From an uncultured Christensenella sp. (GTDB taxonomy: Bacteria; Bacillota; Clostridia; Christensenellales; UBA3700): a DNA stretch of 64,000 nucleotides. The translations under genes and the position numbers were made by a program. The DNA lies in contig CAJTPC010000004.1 in assembly GCA_910578245.1 (NCBI GenBank), positions 1-64,000 of the forward strand, written 5' to 3'. A model generated the notes under the pieces. It saw nothing but the letters and a program-made list of their open reading frames with translations. It was not told the origin of the DNA and did no database searches. Every line of letters begins with the position of its first letter. Position 1 is the first letter of the stretch. Positions 1 through 8,322 of the stretch are shown here, in pieces.

Positions 1-143
1 TCAAATTTAATGAAAATTTTATGATTTTGGGAAAAAATTGGAAAACTAAAAGAAAAAGGTAGTTTTTAGCTTTCCCACACAGTTAAAAAAGCCTAAATGT
101 AATTATTGAGATAAGAACTTTAATGGTGATTAATTAAAAACGT

Positions 144-830
144 TTAATAAATTTTAACCAGTTTATTGTTCACTTGATCGCAAGACGTCAAATAATATTT
201 TATATTATTCTTCTCCAAATACTTCACTGCCCTACAGTCTTTGCCATGCAAATGTCCGTACACTACGCTGTCAACTTTATACTTTTCCAATACTTGAGTA
301 TATTGACTATCGCTTAAAGTAACGTCGAATGGCGGATAATGGCACATAACCAATATCTTATCGTCTTCTTGCTTTACTCTTAAAGCGCTATCAAGCGACA
401 TCTCAAGGCGAAGTTTTTCTCTCTCACAGATTTTTTTATCCGCTTGATTTTGATTGGTCAAATTCCAAAGGCGAGTTCCGCATATCACTGTGTCGCCAAA
501 CTTAATAGCATTGTTTTGAATGACAAAAAAGTCTTTAGGCAGGGCTTTGCGTATCTTAGATACCGAAGCCCACCAATAGTCGTGATTACCCTTAACTATT
601 ACTTTTTTACCCGGCAACTTGGCAATCTCGCCTATATCCATCAAGGCGTCCTCAAGCGTCATCGCCCAAGAAATATCTCCCGCAATCAGCACAACGTCGT
701 CATCTTTTACTTTTGTATTCCAATCATCGCATATCTTTTGCCAATAGCCGTCCCAACAAGCCCCGAATATATCCATGGGCTTGTCCGTAGAGAATGACAA
801 ATGCAAATCGCTTATTGCGTAAATATTCAT
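144..830 (-). CDS. Metallophosphoesterase (calcineurin-like)
   Basis: The 228-residue protein shows the ordered metal-binding blocks of calcineurin-like phosphoesterases: DLH at residues 8-10, GD at 51-52, GNHD at 81-84, a CHYPP block with His164, and GHLH at 192-195. Enzymes of this fold hydrolyse phosphomono- or diesters with a two-metal centre. It has no signal peptide or membrane segment, so it should be cytoplasmic. It resembles the small stand-alone phosphohydrolases common in Firmicutes; the substrate cannot be read from the sequence. It stands alone, with no gene in the 143 bases to its left. Family assignment is secure, biological role unknown. Confidence 0.9.
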   Translation of the reverse strand: MNIYAISDLHLSFSTDKPMDIFGACWDGYWQKICDDWNTKVKDDDVVLIAGDISWAMTLEDALMDIGEIAKLPGKKVIVKGNHDYWWASVSKIRKALPKDFFVIQNNAIKFGDTVICGTRLWNLTNQNQADKKICEREKLRLEMSLDSALRVKQEDDKILVMCHYPPFDVTLSDSQYTQVLEKYKVDSVVYGHLHGKDCRAVKYLEKNNIKYYLTSCDQVNNKLVKIY

Positions 831-956
831 ATAAAAATTATATCAAAAATAAAACGTTTTCTCAAGCGTTTGGCAAAAAGTATAGTAGATTCTTCAACTA
901 GCCGGCAAATATTATGCAATATGGATATTTAATTTATTAATTTATAATAATATAAA

Positions 957-996
957 GATAGCAAGCGTAACTTGATGAAAGTCACACTTGGCTACC
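957..996 (-). terminator. Imperfect hairpin downstream of the Cys-rich gene
   Basis: On the minus strand GTAGCCAAGTGTGACTT pairs imperfectly with a downstream AAGTTACGCTTGCTAT around a short loop, and a T-rich stretch follows. It lies about 30 bases beyond the stop of the cysteine-rich gene and is placed as its terminator. Mismatches in the stem and the interrupted T-run keep the confidence moderate. Confidence 0.4.
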
Positions 997-1028
997 CTTA
1001 AAATTTACGTCTATCGGTATAAGCCCAA

Positions 1029-1712
1029 TCAGTTGCGGTTTAGATTGCACTTACAACGGTTGTCTACGCCGCACTCTTGGGGATAAAGCGGCAAATCAAA
1101 AAATCCGTCGCATACTTGCTCGTTGAAATCTTGATCCGGCGGTATATAGCAATAGCCGTAGCTTGGCACAAGCAACTGTACTTGTACTATAACTTTCAAA
1201 ATCGTAGCCACACAAACAGTGAGAGAAAACTCCGTCTCGCTCGCAAAAGTACCTCTTGCGCTATAGACGGACGCTGACGCAACTATTGTATACGGCATAA
1301 CGGACGGCGCTGACGTATGTAAAACAACGTCTTTCTCTACGGAAATAGTACCGCTGCCCGTTCCTCTTGTACCGTTGGCGTCAACAAAATTAACTTGAAT
1401 CGGAATGCTTATTGTGCATTGAACTCTCGACGAGCAGTTGTCGTCTTGAATGGGAGTTACGATCAAGTCGCTGATTACAGCTTGAGAACTTGTAGCGTTG
1501 GCGCTGACAAATGTGAACGGCGCAACCAATCCCGAAGTAGGCACAACGTCCGTAAGCGTAACGCTCAAGTCGGTTAGAGTTTCCTGTCGCATACTCATAT
1601 CCAACACTTTGTCACACTGTATGCATGCCCTCTCGCAAATACCGTTCAATCCGCCGTTGCACTTTATCGGTCCGGGGATTTTATCGGACTTGCAATTATT
1701 AGAAAATGACAT
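1029..1712 (-). CDS. Cysteine-rich protein of unknown function
   Basis: A 227-residue protein preceded by an excellent AGGAGG site. Cysteines cluster at both ends: C7, C18, C26, C30 and C33 in the N-terminus, and a CGVDNRCKC-type cluster at the C-terminus. The middle, about residues 45-170, is Ser/Thr/Val-rich and beta-like. There is no signal peptide, lipobox or membrane helix. Cys-rich, signal-less proteins of this layout in spore formers are often coat or exosporium components, which is only an inference here. It is a single-gene unit between two hairpins. I do not recognise the family; the open reading frame, ribosome-binding site and composition make it a real gene. Confidence 0.8.
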   Translation of the reverse strand: MSFSNNCKSDKIPGPIKCNGGLNGICERACIQCDKVLDMSMRQETLTDLSVTLTDVVPTSGLVAPFTFVSANATSSQAVISDLIVTPIQDDNCSSRVQCTISIPIQVNFVDANGTRGTGSGTISVEKDVVLHTSAPSVMPYTIVASASVYSARGTFASETEFSLTVCVATILKVIVQVQLLVPSYGYCYIPPDQDFNEQVCDGFFDLPLYPQECGVDNRCKCNLNRN

Positions 1713-1822
1713 ATATTCTTCCTCCTATTTTACTGTCATAATTGCACACAGAATTTTGTATGCTCACAATTATATATTCATTGAAAAATATTTTTGTTAC
1801 TTTAAGAAAATCAAATTAAAAA

Positions 1823-1854
1823 AAGACAAGTTTACTAAATAATAAACTTGTCTT
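1823..1854 (-). terminator. Rho-independent terminator of the lon-engB end
   Basis: A perfect 12-bp stem (AAGACAAGTTTA / TAAACTTGTCTT) with an 8-base loop, followed on the minus strand by a run of seven T. It lies about 80 bases past the engB stop and ends the tig-clpP-clpX-lon-engB run. Confidence 0.8.
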
Positions 1855-1936
1855 CTTAATTTTTATTTTTTATACAAAAATCTTCTATTATTTATATAAA
1901 TCACATTAAATGAGAATTATTTTAGAATATATACGG

Positions 1937-2530
1937 CTATTTGTAAGTATTTATCAAGTACCCAATCTTTTCAAGAATTTCTTTCTTTCCCATTTTGGCC
2001 TGCGATGAAACCGTCAAAATATTATCGGCTCCAATACATAATTCCCTTGCAATAACGATTTTTTGCTTATTGCAAGCCATCCTTGAGAGCTTATCGCACT
2101 TGGTAGCAATTACGCAAAAAGGTATTTGATAATGGTGCATATAAGCCACCATTTGCTTATCCAACGCAGTCGGTTCATGCCTTATATCCACAAGCAAAAA
2201 TACATTGATAAGCCTCTTACTTCCAAGCAAATATCCGCCTATCAATTCATCCCAATTCCCTTTAATCTCCCCCGACACTTTAGCGTAACCGTACCCGGGG
2301 AGATCAACGAGCATCAACTCGCCTTTGTTAATTTCAAAGTAATTCAAAAGCCTCGTCTTTCCGGGAGTAGACGAAGTCTTCGCCATACTTTTATTGTTGA
2401 CAATAAAATTGATAAATGAAGATTTTCCAACGTTCGACTTGCCGGCGATTGCTATCTCCGGCATTCCGTAGTCAACGCAGTTTTTACTATTTGCCACCGA
2501 TGTGACGAATTCGCACTGTTTTATTTCCAT
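1937..2530 (-). CDS. engB: Ribosome-biogenesis GTPase EngB (YsxC/YihA)
   Basis: A 197-residue TrmE-Era-EngA-like GTPase. G1 is GKSNVGKS at residues 30-37, G2 TPGKT at 55-59, G3 DLPG at 76-79 and G4 TKCD near 144. EngB is an essential factor in assembly of the large ribosomal subunit. The longer reading frame begins with a TTG three codons upstream, but the AGG site sits about nine bases before the ATG at 2530, so that start is preferred. The gene follows lon with a ten-base gap, an order (lon-ysxC) well known in Firmicutes, and shares its transcript. Confidence 0.95.
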   Translation of the reverse strand: MEIKQCEFVTSVANSKNCVDYGMPEIAIAGKSNVGKSSFINFIVNNKSMAKTSSTPGKTRLLNYFEINKGELMLVDLPGYGYAKVSGEIKGNWDELIGGYLLGSKRLINVFLLVDIRHEPTALDKQMVAYMHHYQIPFCVIATKCDKLSRMACNKQKIVIARELCIGADNILTVSSQAKMGKKEILEKIGYLINTYK

Positions 2531-2540
2531 AGTTATCAAC

Positions 2541-4850
2541 CTAACTAAAATTTATCCCGCAAGCCTCTTCGAATACTGTAGACACATTGTCTGCAAGCAC
2601 AAAGTTAATGCTATCCAATACGCTTTTGGGCAATTCTTGCATATCCTTTTGGTTTTGCCTTGGTATTATTACCGTCTTAATTCCGCTTCGCAACGCGCCT
2701 AAAGTCTTTTCCTTAAGCCCGCCTATTGCCAGCACTTTACCTCTCAATGTCACTTCGCCCGTCATTGCCAAGTCCTTCTTAACAGGCTCGCCCGTGAACG
2801 CCGATAAAACGGCTGTAGCAAGCGCTATGCCCGCGCTAGGTCCGTCTTTTGGCGTAGCGCCTGCAGGCACGTGAATATGAATATCATGCTTGTTAAAAGT
2901 ATCCTCGCTGATATTGAGCTCCACGCACTTACTCTTTATCAAAGATACGGCTATCTCGGCAGACTCCTTCATAACGTCGCCAAGACTTCCCGTCAAAAGT
3001 ATCTTTCCGCTTCCGTAAGGCAAAAGCCGCACTTCAATAGGCATTGTTACACCGCCTACGCTTGTCCAAGCAAGCCCGTTGACCGCGCCGACTTCTCCGC
3101 CGACTACGCCGTCGTCGCCTTGATATTTGATTGGACCGAGATATTCTGTCAAATTATCTGCCGTAACGGTATAACTAATATTGTCACCGCCTACAATCTT
3201 GGTCGCTATCTTGCGACATACGCTACCGATTTGCCTTTCAAGCTCTCTTACTCCCGATTCTCTGGTATAACCGTCTATAATCTTATCGATTGCGCCGTCT
3301 TCAAAATCCACTTCGCAAGTGTCGATACCATTCCTTTCCTTTTGCTTAGGAACTAGATATCTCTTGGCAATCTCCAATTTTTCCTCGACCGTATAACCTT
3401 CCATTTCTATGATTTCCATTCTATCGAGCAAAGGTTTTTGAATATTTGCAAGAGAATTTGCCGTCATTATAAACATTACTTGCGACAAATCAAAGGGTAA
3501 TTCAAGATAATTATCCCTAAAATTAGCGTTCTGATTAGGGTCCAGCACCTCAAGCATTGCGCTCGATGGGTCACCCCTCATATCTTGCGTCATCTTGTCA
3601 ATTTCGTCAAGCAGGAAGAGCGGATTGCTCGTCTTTGCCTTTGACATACAAGATATAATTCTTCCCGGCATTGCGCCTATATAAGTCTTGCGGTGTCCTC
3701 TAATCTCAGCCTCGTCCCTAATACCTCCCAAACTCATATGAATATATTCTTTTCCAAGCGCTCTTGCTATTGACTGCGCAATAGAAGTCTTACCCACGCC
3801 CGGCGAACCTACAAGGCAAATTATAGGAGCTTTATTTTTATCTCCTGCCAATTTTTTGACGGCTATAGCCTCGATTATTCTATTTTTAACCTTGTCAATT
3901 CCGTAATGCTCTCTATCCAACACCTCTCGGATATGTTCCAAATCAAAGTTATCTTGCGTATACTCGCCCCACGGTAAAGACAAAGCTATATCGATATAGT
4001 TACGCAATATAGAATACTCAGGCGAAGAAACGTTCATTCTTTGCATTCTATCAAATTCTTTTTGCAGTTTACTCTTAACTTCTTCGGATGCTTTGAGCTC
4101 CTTGATTTTTTGAGTAATTTCCTCCGCTTCGTTATCATCATCGCCAAGTTCTTTCTTAATTACTTTGATTTGTTCTCTCAAGACAAACTCTTTTTGGTTC
4201 TCTCTCAAAGTATCGTCAAGTTTTTTATTGATTTCTTTCAATACGCCGAGTTTATACGCCTCGACCTTCAACGTAGACGACAGTCTTTGCGCTCTCAATT
4301 CGCAATTTCCCTCGTCCAAATACGCCTGTCTGTCAATATCTCCTATACTGTCTGCAATTATATCCATAATCTCAGACGTGTTCTGCATTCTTTCAAAAGC
4401 AAGCCATACCGCTTGCGGAATCGCTGCGCCCAGTTTCTCAAGATTCTTGACGTCTTTATACAACAAAGTTCTATACAAATTATCCTTAAACGACTCGTCA
4501 AAAGGAATTCCGTAGTCTTCTTTTACAGTAACCCAAACGGCCCTGTCGTCTTTATCTACAATATCTATCAATCTAGCTCTCTTAACGCCTTCTAATAAGA
4601 CTGTAGAAAAATCTAATCTATCCCTATATTCCTTGATATTGCAAATTACGCCGTACTCATAGACGCTTTCCTCATCGGTAAATTTCTTTTCGTCCTTTAA
4701 TTTAACGGCAAAAACCTGTCCGCCCTCTTTGAAAACGTTCTTCAAATTCAACGCGTTTAATCTATTTATAATATCCAATTTTTTGTTACTATTGGGTAAT
4801 ACGGCTTCGTCCTTAAGCGGAAGAATAGTTAGTTTTGATATTTCCGACAT
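2541..4850 (-). CDS. lon: ATP-dependent Lon protease
   Basis: A LonA-type protease of about 769 residues. The N-terminal substrate-binding (LAN) domain occupies roughly residues 1-200, a charged coiled coil about 190-270, and the AAA+ module carries Walker A GSPGVGKTS near 350 followed by the FLLDEIDK Walker B. The C-terminal protease domain has the catalytic serine in PKDGPSAG near 675 and the partner lysine about 43 residues later. It degrades misfolded and regulatory proteins in the cytoplasm. A TTG-initiated longer frame exists, but that TTG overlaps the AAGGAG site; the ATG at 4850 fits better. It lies between clpX and engB. Confidence 0.96.
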   Translation of the reverse strand: MSEISKLTILPLKDEAVLPNSNKKLDIINRLNALNLKNVFKEGGQVFAVKLKDEKKFTDEESVYEYGVICNIKEYRDRLDFSTVLLEGVKRARLIDIVDKDDRAVWVTVKEDYGIPFDESFKDNLYRTLLYKDVKNLEKLGAAIPQAVWLAFERMQNTSEIMDIIADSIGDIDRQAYLDEGNCELRAQRLSSTLKVEAYKLGVLKEINKKLDDTLRENQKEFVLREQIKVIKKELGDDDNEAEEITQKIKELKASEEVKSKLQKEFDRMQRMNVSSPEYSILRNYIDIALSLPWGEYTQDNFDLEHIREVLDREHYGIDKVKNRIIEAIAVKKLAGDKNKAPIICLVGSPGVGKTSIAQSIARALGKEYIHMSLGGIRDEAEIRGHRKTYIGAMPGRIISCMSKAKTSNPLFLLDEIDKMTQDMRGDPSSAMLEVLDPNQNANFRDNYLELPFDLSQVMFIMTANSLANIQKPLLDRMEIIEMEGYTVEEKLEIAKRYLVPKQKERNGIDTCEVDFEDGAIDKIIDGYTRESGVRELERQIGSVCRKIATKIVGGDNISYTVTADNLTEYLGPIKYQGDDGVVGGEVGAVNGLAWTSVGGVTMPIEVRLLPYGSGKILLTGSLGDVMKESAEIAVSLIKSKCVELNISEDTFNKHDIHIHVPAGATPKDGPSAGIALATAVLSAFTGEPVKKDLAMTGEVTLRGKVLAIGGLKEKTLGALRSGIKTVIIPRQNQKDMQELPKSVLDSINFVLADNVSTVFEEACGINFS

Positions 4851-4891
4851 AGCTTTCTCCTTTGTCAAAACGTGTGTTTCTCTCTCTTAAA

Positions 4892-4924
4892 GAATACGAA
4901 TAATAAAAAATATTATTCGTATTC
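4892..4924. repeat. Perfect 14-bp inverted repeat between clpX and lon
   Basis: GAATACGAATAATA and its exact complement flank five A residues. It sits between the clpX stop and the lon start on the transcribed strand. The following T-run is short, so it may be an attenuator, a processing hairpin or an operator rather than a full terminator. It does not match CIRCE or the CtsR heptad. Confidence 0.6.
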
Positions 4925-4938
4925 AAAGCAATTGTATA

Positions 4939-6171
4939 TTATTGTATTCTGCTGATTTCAGGTTTACTCTCTCCTATCACGACACCTTTGGTAATTTTTA
5001 CCTTTTGTATCGTCTTATCCGTCGGCACATCGTACATTAGTTGCAACATTATACTCTCAAGCACTGACCGAAGTCCTCTTGCTCCCGTCTTGAGCTTGAT
5101 TGCCATCTTTGCTACTTCTACAAGAGCATCGTCCTCAAATTCGACCTGCACGCCGTCAATCTCAAATAGTTTTTTGTACTGTCTGATAACCGCATTCTTC
5201 GGCTCGGTGAGTATCTTTACCAGAGCTTTCTCGTCTAAAGCGTCAAGTCCGACCACTATCGGTATTCTACCCACAAACTCCGGAATCAACCCGAATTTAA
5301 TGAGGTCGTCAGGCTTAATATCGCTTATAAGCTCGCCGTAGCTAGTCTTCTTGCCATCTCGCACCTTTGCGCCAAACCCCAAAGAAGAACCGTCCAATCG
5401 CTTATCTATAATTCTGTCAAGCCCTACGAAAGCTCCACCGCAAATAAACAATATATTGGTGGTATCGATTTGAATACACTCCTGTTGAGGATGTTTTCTT
5501 CCGCCTTGAGGAGGTACGCTCGCCAACGTGCTTTCGATAATTTTCAAAAGAGCTTGTTGTACGCCTTCTCCCGAAACGTCTCTGGTAATAGACATATTCT
5601 CGCCCTTACTTGCAAGTTTGTCAATCTCATCGATATAAATAATACCAAGTTGCGCCTTTTCTATATCATAGTCCGCCGCTTGAATTAATTTAAGCAATAT
5701 ATTCTCAACGTCCTCGCCTACATATCCCGCTTCCGTCAACGTTGTAGCGTCCGCAACGGCAAAAGGTACGTTGAGTATCTTTGCAAGAGTCTTTGCAAGC
5801 AATGTCTTTCCGCTACCGGTAGGTCCGAGCATAAGTATATTGCTCTTATCCAACTCGACGTCGCTGTCTTTACAATTTATTCTCTTATAATGGTTGTATA
5901 CGGCTACGGACAATACTTTTTTTGCATTGTCTTGACCGATAATATATTCATCAAGCTTAGCTTTAATCTCGTGAGGCTTAAGTAAATTGAGTTCTTTGGA
6001 GCCCTCTTTTTCCTTAACTTCAAGGTCTAAACTTTCTTTTTTTATCAAACTGACGCAAGTAGCCACACAGTCGTAGCATATTCCCACGTCCGGCTCTGCT
6101 CCCGGAATAATGAAATCTACGTCCTCATAAAGAACCCTATTGCAGAGCATACACTTTCTTTTAGTTTCCAA
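4939..6171 (-). CDS. clpX: ClpX, ATPase subunit of the ClpXP protease
   Basis: A 410-residue AAA+ unfoldase. The N-terminal zinc domain has C7, C10, C32 and C35; Walker A is GPTGSGKT at 116-123, the pore loop GYVG at 149-152, Walker B IIYIDE at 177-182, and an RKH motif follows. ClpX recognises, unfolds and threads substrates into ClpP. The start is a TTG with a GAGAGG site formed by the end of clpP; only two bases separate clpP's stop from it, which suggests translational coupling. Length and motif order are normal for the family. Confidence 0.97.
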   Translation of the reverse strand: METKRKCMLCNRVLYEDVDFIIPGAEPDVGICYDCVATCVSLIKKESLDLEVKEKEGSKELNLLKPHEIKAKLDEYIIGQDNAKKVLSVAVYNHYKRINCKDSDVELDKSNILMLGPTGSGKTLLAKTLAKILNVPFAVADATTLTEAGYVGEDVENILLKLIQAADYDIEKAQLGIIYIDEIDKLASKGENMSITRDVSGEGVQQALLKIIESTLASVPPQGGRKHPQQECIQIDTTNILFICGGAFVGLDRIIDKRLDGSSLGFGAKVRDGKKTSYGELISDIKPDDLIKFGLIPEFVGRIPIVVGLDALDEKALVKILTEPKNAVIRQYKKLFEIDGVQVEFEDDALVEVAKMAIKLKTGARGLRSVLESIMLQLMYDVPTDKTIQKVKITKGVVIGESKPEISRIQ

Positions 6172-6173
6172 AC

Positions 6174-6764
6174 TTAACCTCTCTCATAAAAAATTTTATC
6201 TACAAGACCATACTCAAGCGCTTCTTCCGCAGACATGTAGTTATCTCTCTCGCAGTCCGCAAGTACCTTTTCAAAAGGTTGACCGCTATTTTTGGAAAGT
6301 ATCTTGGTAAGTTTTTCTTTAGTTTTTTGAATATGGTTGGCTATAATTTGAATTTCAGTCGCCTGACCGCTTGCTCCGCCCAAAGGTTGATGTATCATAA
6401 CTTCGCTGTTGGGCAAAACAAATCTCTTGCCCTTTGCTCCTGACGAAAGCAAGAAAGCTCCCATTGACGCCGCCATACCGATGCATATCGTGCTTACGTC
6501 GCATTTAATATAATTCATTGTGTCGTATATAGCCATTCCTGCCGTAACGCTACCGCCCGGACTGTTTATATACAGACTTATATCTTTTGTAGAATCTTTT
6601 GCCTCAAGGTATATGAGCTGAGCTACGACGGTATTCGCAAGCGCGTCGTTTATCTCACCCGTAATGAATACGATTCTATCCTCCAAAAGTCTTGAATAAA
6701 TATCGTAAGCCCTTTCGCCGTTTTCCGTTCTGTCTATTACGTTTGGTACCAAAGTTGCTTTCAT
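6174..6764 (-). CDS. clpP: ClpP, serine protease subunit of Clp
   Basis: A protein of about 196 residues with the ClpP catalytic triad Ser100 (in GMAASMG), His125 (in MIHQPLGG) and Asp174. Tetradecamers of ClpP form the degradation chamber for ClpX and other Clp ATPases. Two longer starts are possible, a TTG at 6779 and an ATG at 6770, but the TTG is part of the GGAGGG ribosome-binding site and the first ATG is only two bases from it. The ATG at 6764, eight bases from GGAGG, is the likely start. It lies between tig and clpX. Confidence 0.96.
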   Translation of the reverse strand: MKATLVPNVIDRTENGERAYDIYSRLLEDRIVFITGEINDALANTVVAQLIYLEAKDSTKDISLYINSPGGSVTAGMAIYDTMNYIKCDVSTICIGMAASMGAFLLSSGAKGKRFVLPNSEVMIHQPLGGASGQATEIQIIANHIQKTKEKLTKILSKNSGQPFEKVLADCERDNYMSAEEALEYGLVDKIFYERG

Positions 6765-6795
6765 TTTCATACCCTCCAATATTTATTTGAAAGTA

Positions 6796-6821
6796 AGTCC
6801 GACGTTTTGCCGTGTCGGACT
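6796..6821 (-). other. Hairpin between tig and clpP
   Basis: AGTCCGAC and GTCGGACT form an 8-bp GC-rich stem around ten bases in the short gap between the tig stop and the clpP ribosome-binding site. There is no long T-run after it on the minus strand. Partial termination or mRNA processing between the two genes is a reasonable reading. Confidence 0.5.
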
Positions 6822-6879
6822 ACTTAATTATTAGCTTGTTTTTCTATTATATTACCGTCAATAAGACGATATTTGTCAA

Positions 6880-8162
6880 TTATTTAATCTTATTGTTGTT
6901 TTTGAGATACTCAAAGAGCTTGCTTGTAATGAGATCTTTTCTCAAATATTCTCTGTACTGCTCGTTAATAAAGCCCTTATATTCCTCAAAAGTCTTTCCT
7001 GCTTGCTTAGCCATATCAGCAATCTTCTCATCGATTTCCTCATCGGATACCGGAACTTTGATTGCCTTGAGAAGAGCGTCCAAAGTCAATCTTAATTTGA
7101 CGTTCTTTTCAGCCATTTCCTTGTAACCCTCTTTCAATTTCTCTTGCGTCATGCCGGTGTATTTGTAATAATCTTTAGCATTTAGACCTTGATATTGCAA
7201 TCTCTGCTCAAATTCTTGAACCATATCGTCGATTTGGTTGTCAATCATGCACTGAGGAATTTCCACTTGACTGCCGTCTGCAATAGTTTGAATAAGGTCG
7301 TTTTCAAGTTTGCTATCTGCTTCGGCGTTCTTTTTCTCCTCAATCTTGCTCTTTACGTCTGCTTTATACTCTGCTACGGTGTCAAATTCTGATATATCCT
7401 TTACCGTTTCATCGTCAAGCGCAGGAACTTCTTTGACGTTGATTTCATTCAACTTGATTGCAAATACCGCCTGCTTTCCTGCCAATGACTTTTCGTGATA
7501 TTCTTCCGGAAAAGTAACCGTGATATCTCTATTCTCCCCTATATTCATACCCTCGACTTGCTCTTCAAATCCTGGGATAAATGCTCCGCTACCAAGCGTA
7601 AGACTTTGATTCGACGCTGTTCCGCCGTCAAACTTAACGCCGTCTACGCTGCCGCTGTAATCTATGATTACCTGATCGCCCTTTTGCGCAGGTCTGTCTA
7701 CAACGGGAATCCAAGCGCCTGCTTCTTCAAGCTTTGCATTTATTTCCGCTTGAACGTCTTCATCGGTAACTTCAACTTTATCTCTCTTTATCTCCAAGCC
7801 CGTATACTTGCCGAGCGTAAAGTCAGGTTTGCATTGCACAGTCAACGTAAATTCAAGCGTTGCGTCGCTTATTGCGTTGATACCAACCTCCGGAGTATCT
7901 ACAGGCTCAAGGTCCTTTTCTTGGTCGAGAACTTTGCCGTATTCCTGCGGATAATATCCAAAGCGTCGTCAAAGAATACTCCTATTCCGTAAGCGTTTAC
8001 GATTACTTTATAAGGAACGTGTCCTTTTCTAAATCCGCCGATTTGGTATTTGCTCTTATTTTTTTCATAAGCCTTTTGAAGAGCGTTCTGCCAATCCACG
8101 GCGTCAACTTTGACGGTGATTTTTGCTTTGTTTTTTTCCAAGTTTTCTACTGTGTAATTCAA
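6880..8162 (-). CDS. tig: Trigger factor, interrupted by a one-base frameshift
   Basis: Two adjacent frames together encode one trigger factor, the ribosome-bound chaperone and prolyl isomerase. The first 80 or so codons (from 8162) give the N-terminal ribosome-binding domain with GGFRKGHVPYKVI, a form of the GFRKGxxP signature. Near 7950 the reading continues only in the neighbouring frame, giving PQEYGKVLDQEKDLEPV and then the FKBP-type and C-terminal arm domains to 6880. Adding one G/C base restores a 427-residue protein, the normal family length. The start is a TTG with no ribosome-binding site and an in-frame stop directly upstream. The missing base falls in a short C run (G on the plus strand), so a sequencing or assembly error is as likely as a true mutation. 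Confidence 0.85.
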
Positions 8163-8171
8163 TTAATATAG

Positions 8172-8200
8172 ATTTTAGCACATAAAATAAAATAATGCAA
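8172..8200 (-). promoter_or_regulatory. Predicted promoter of tig
   Basis: TTGCAT, 17 bases, TAAAAT on the minus strand, with TGTGC before the -10 box. Transcription would begin near 8165, only about three bases before the TTG start codon at 8162, predicting a leaderless or nearly leaderless tig message. Confidence 0.6.
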
Positions 8201-8322
8201 TTATTATTGCAATAATTTGCCTTATAATTTATAATAAATATATAAATAATATCAATACTTGAGAAATTTTTAGCAACTAAGCGGTAAAATCTCTAAAAGA
8301 TTATTGATAAGAGGATTACTGA

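Noticed and set aside
2871..3356. A 161-residue ORF antisense to lon
   Set aside because: It is a shadow of the conserved lon reading frame, with composition that follows the opposite strand.
7899..8162. A separate small gene of 87 residues beside the tig remainder
   Set aside because: Its residues are the missing N-terminal domain of trigger factor, and one added base joins both frames at the expected length.
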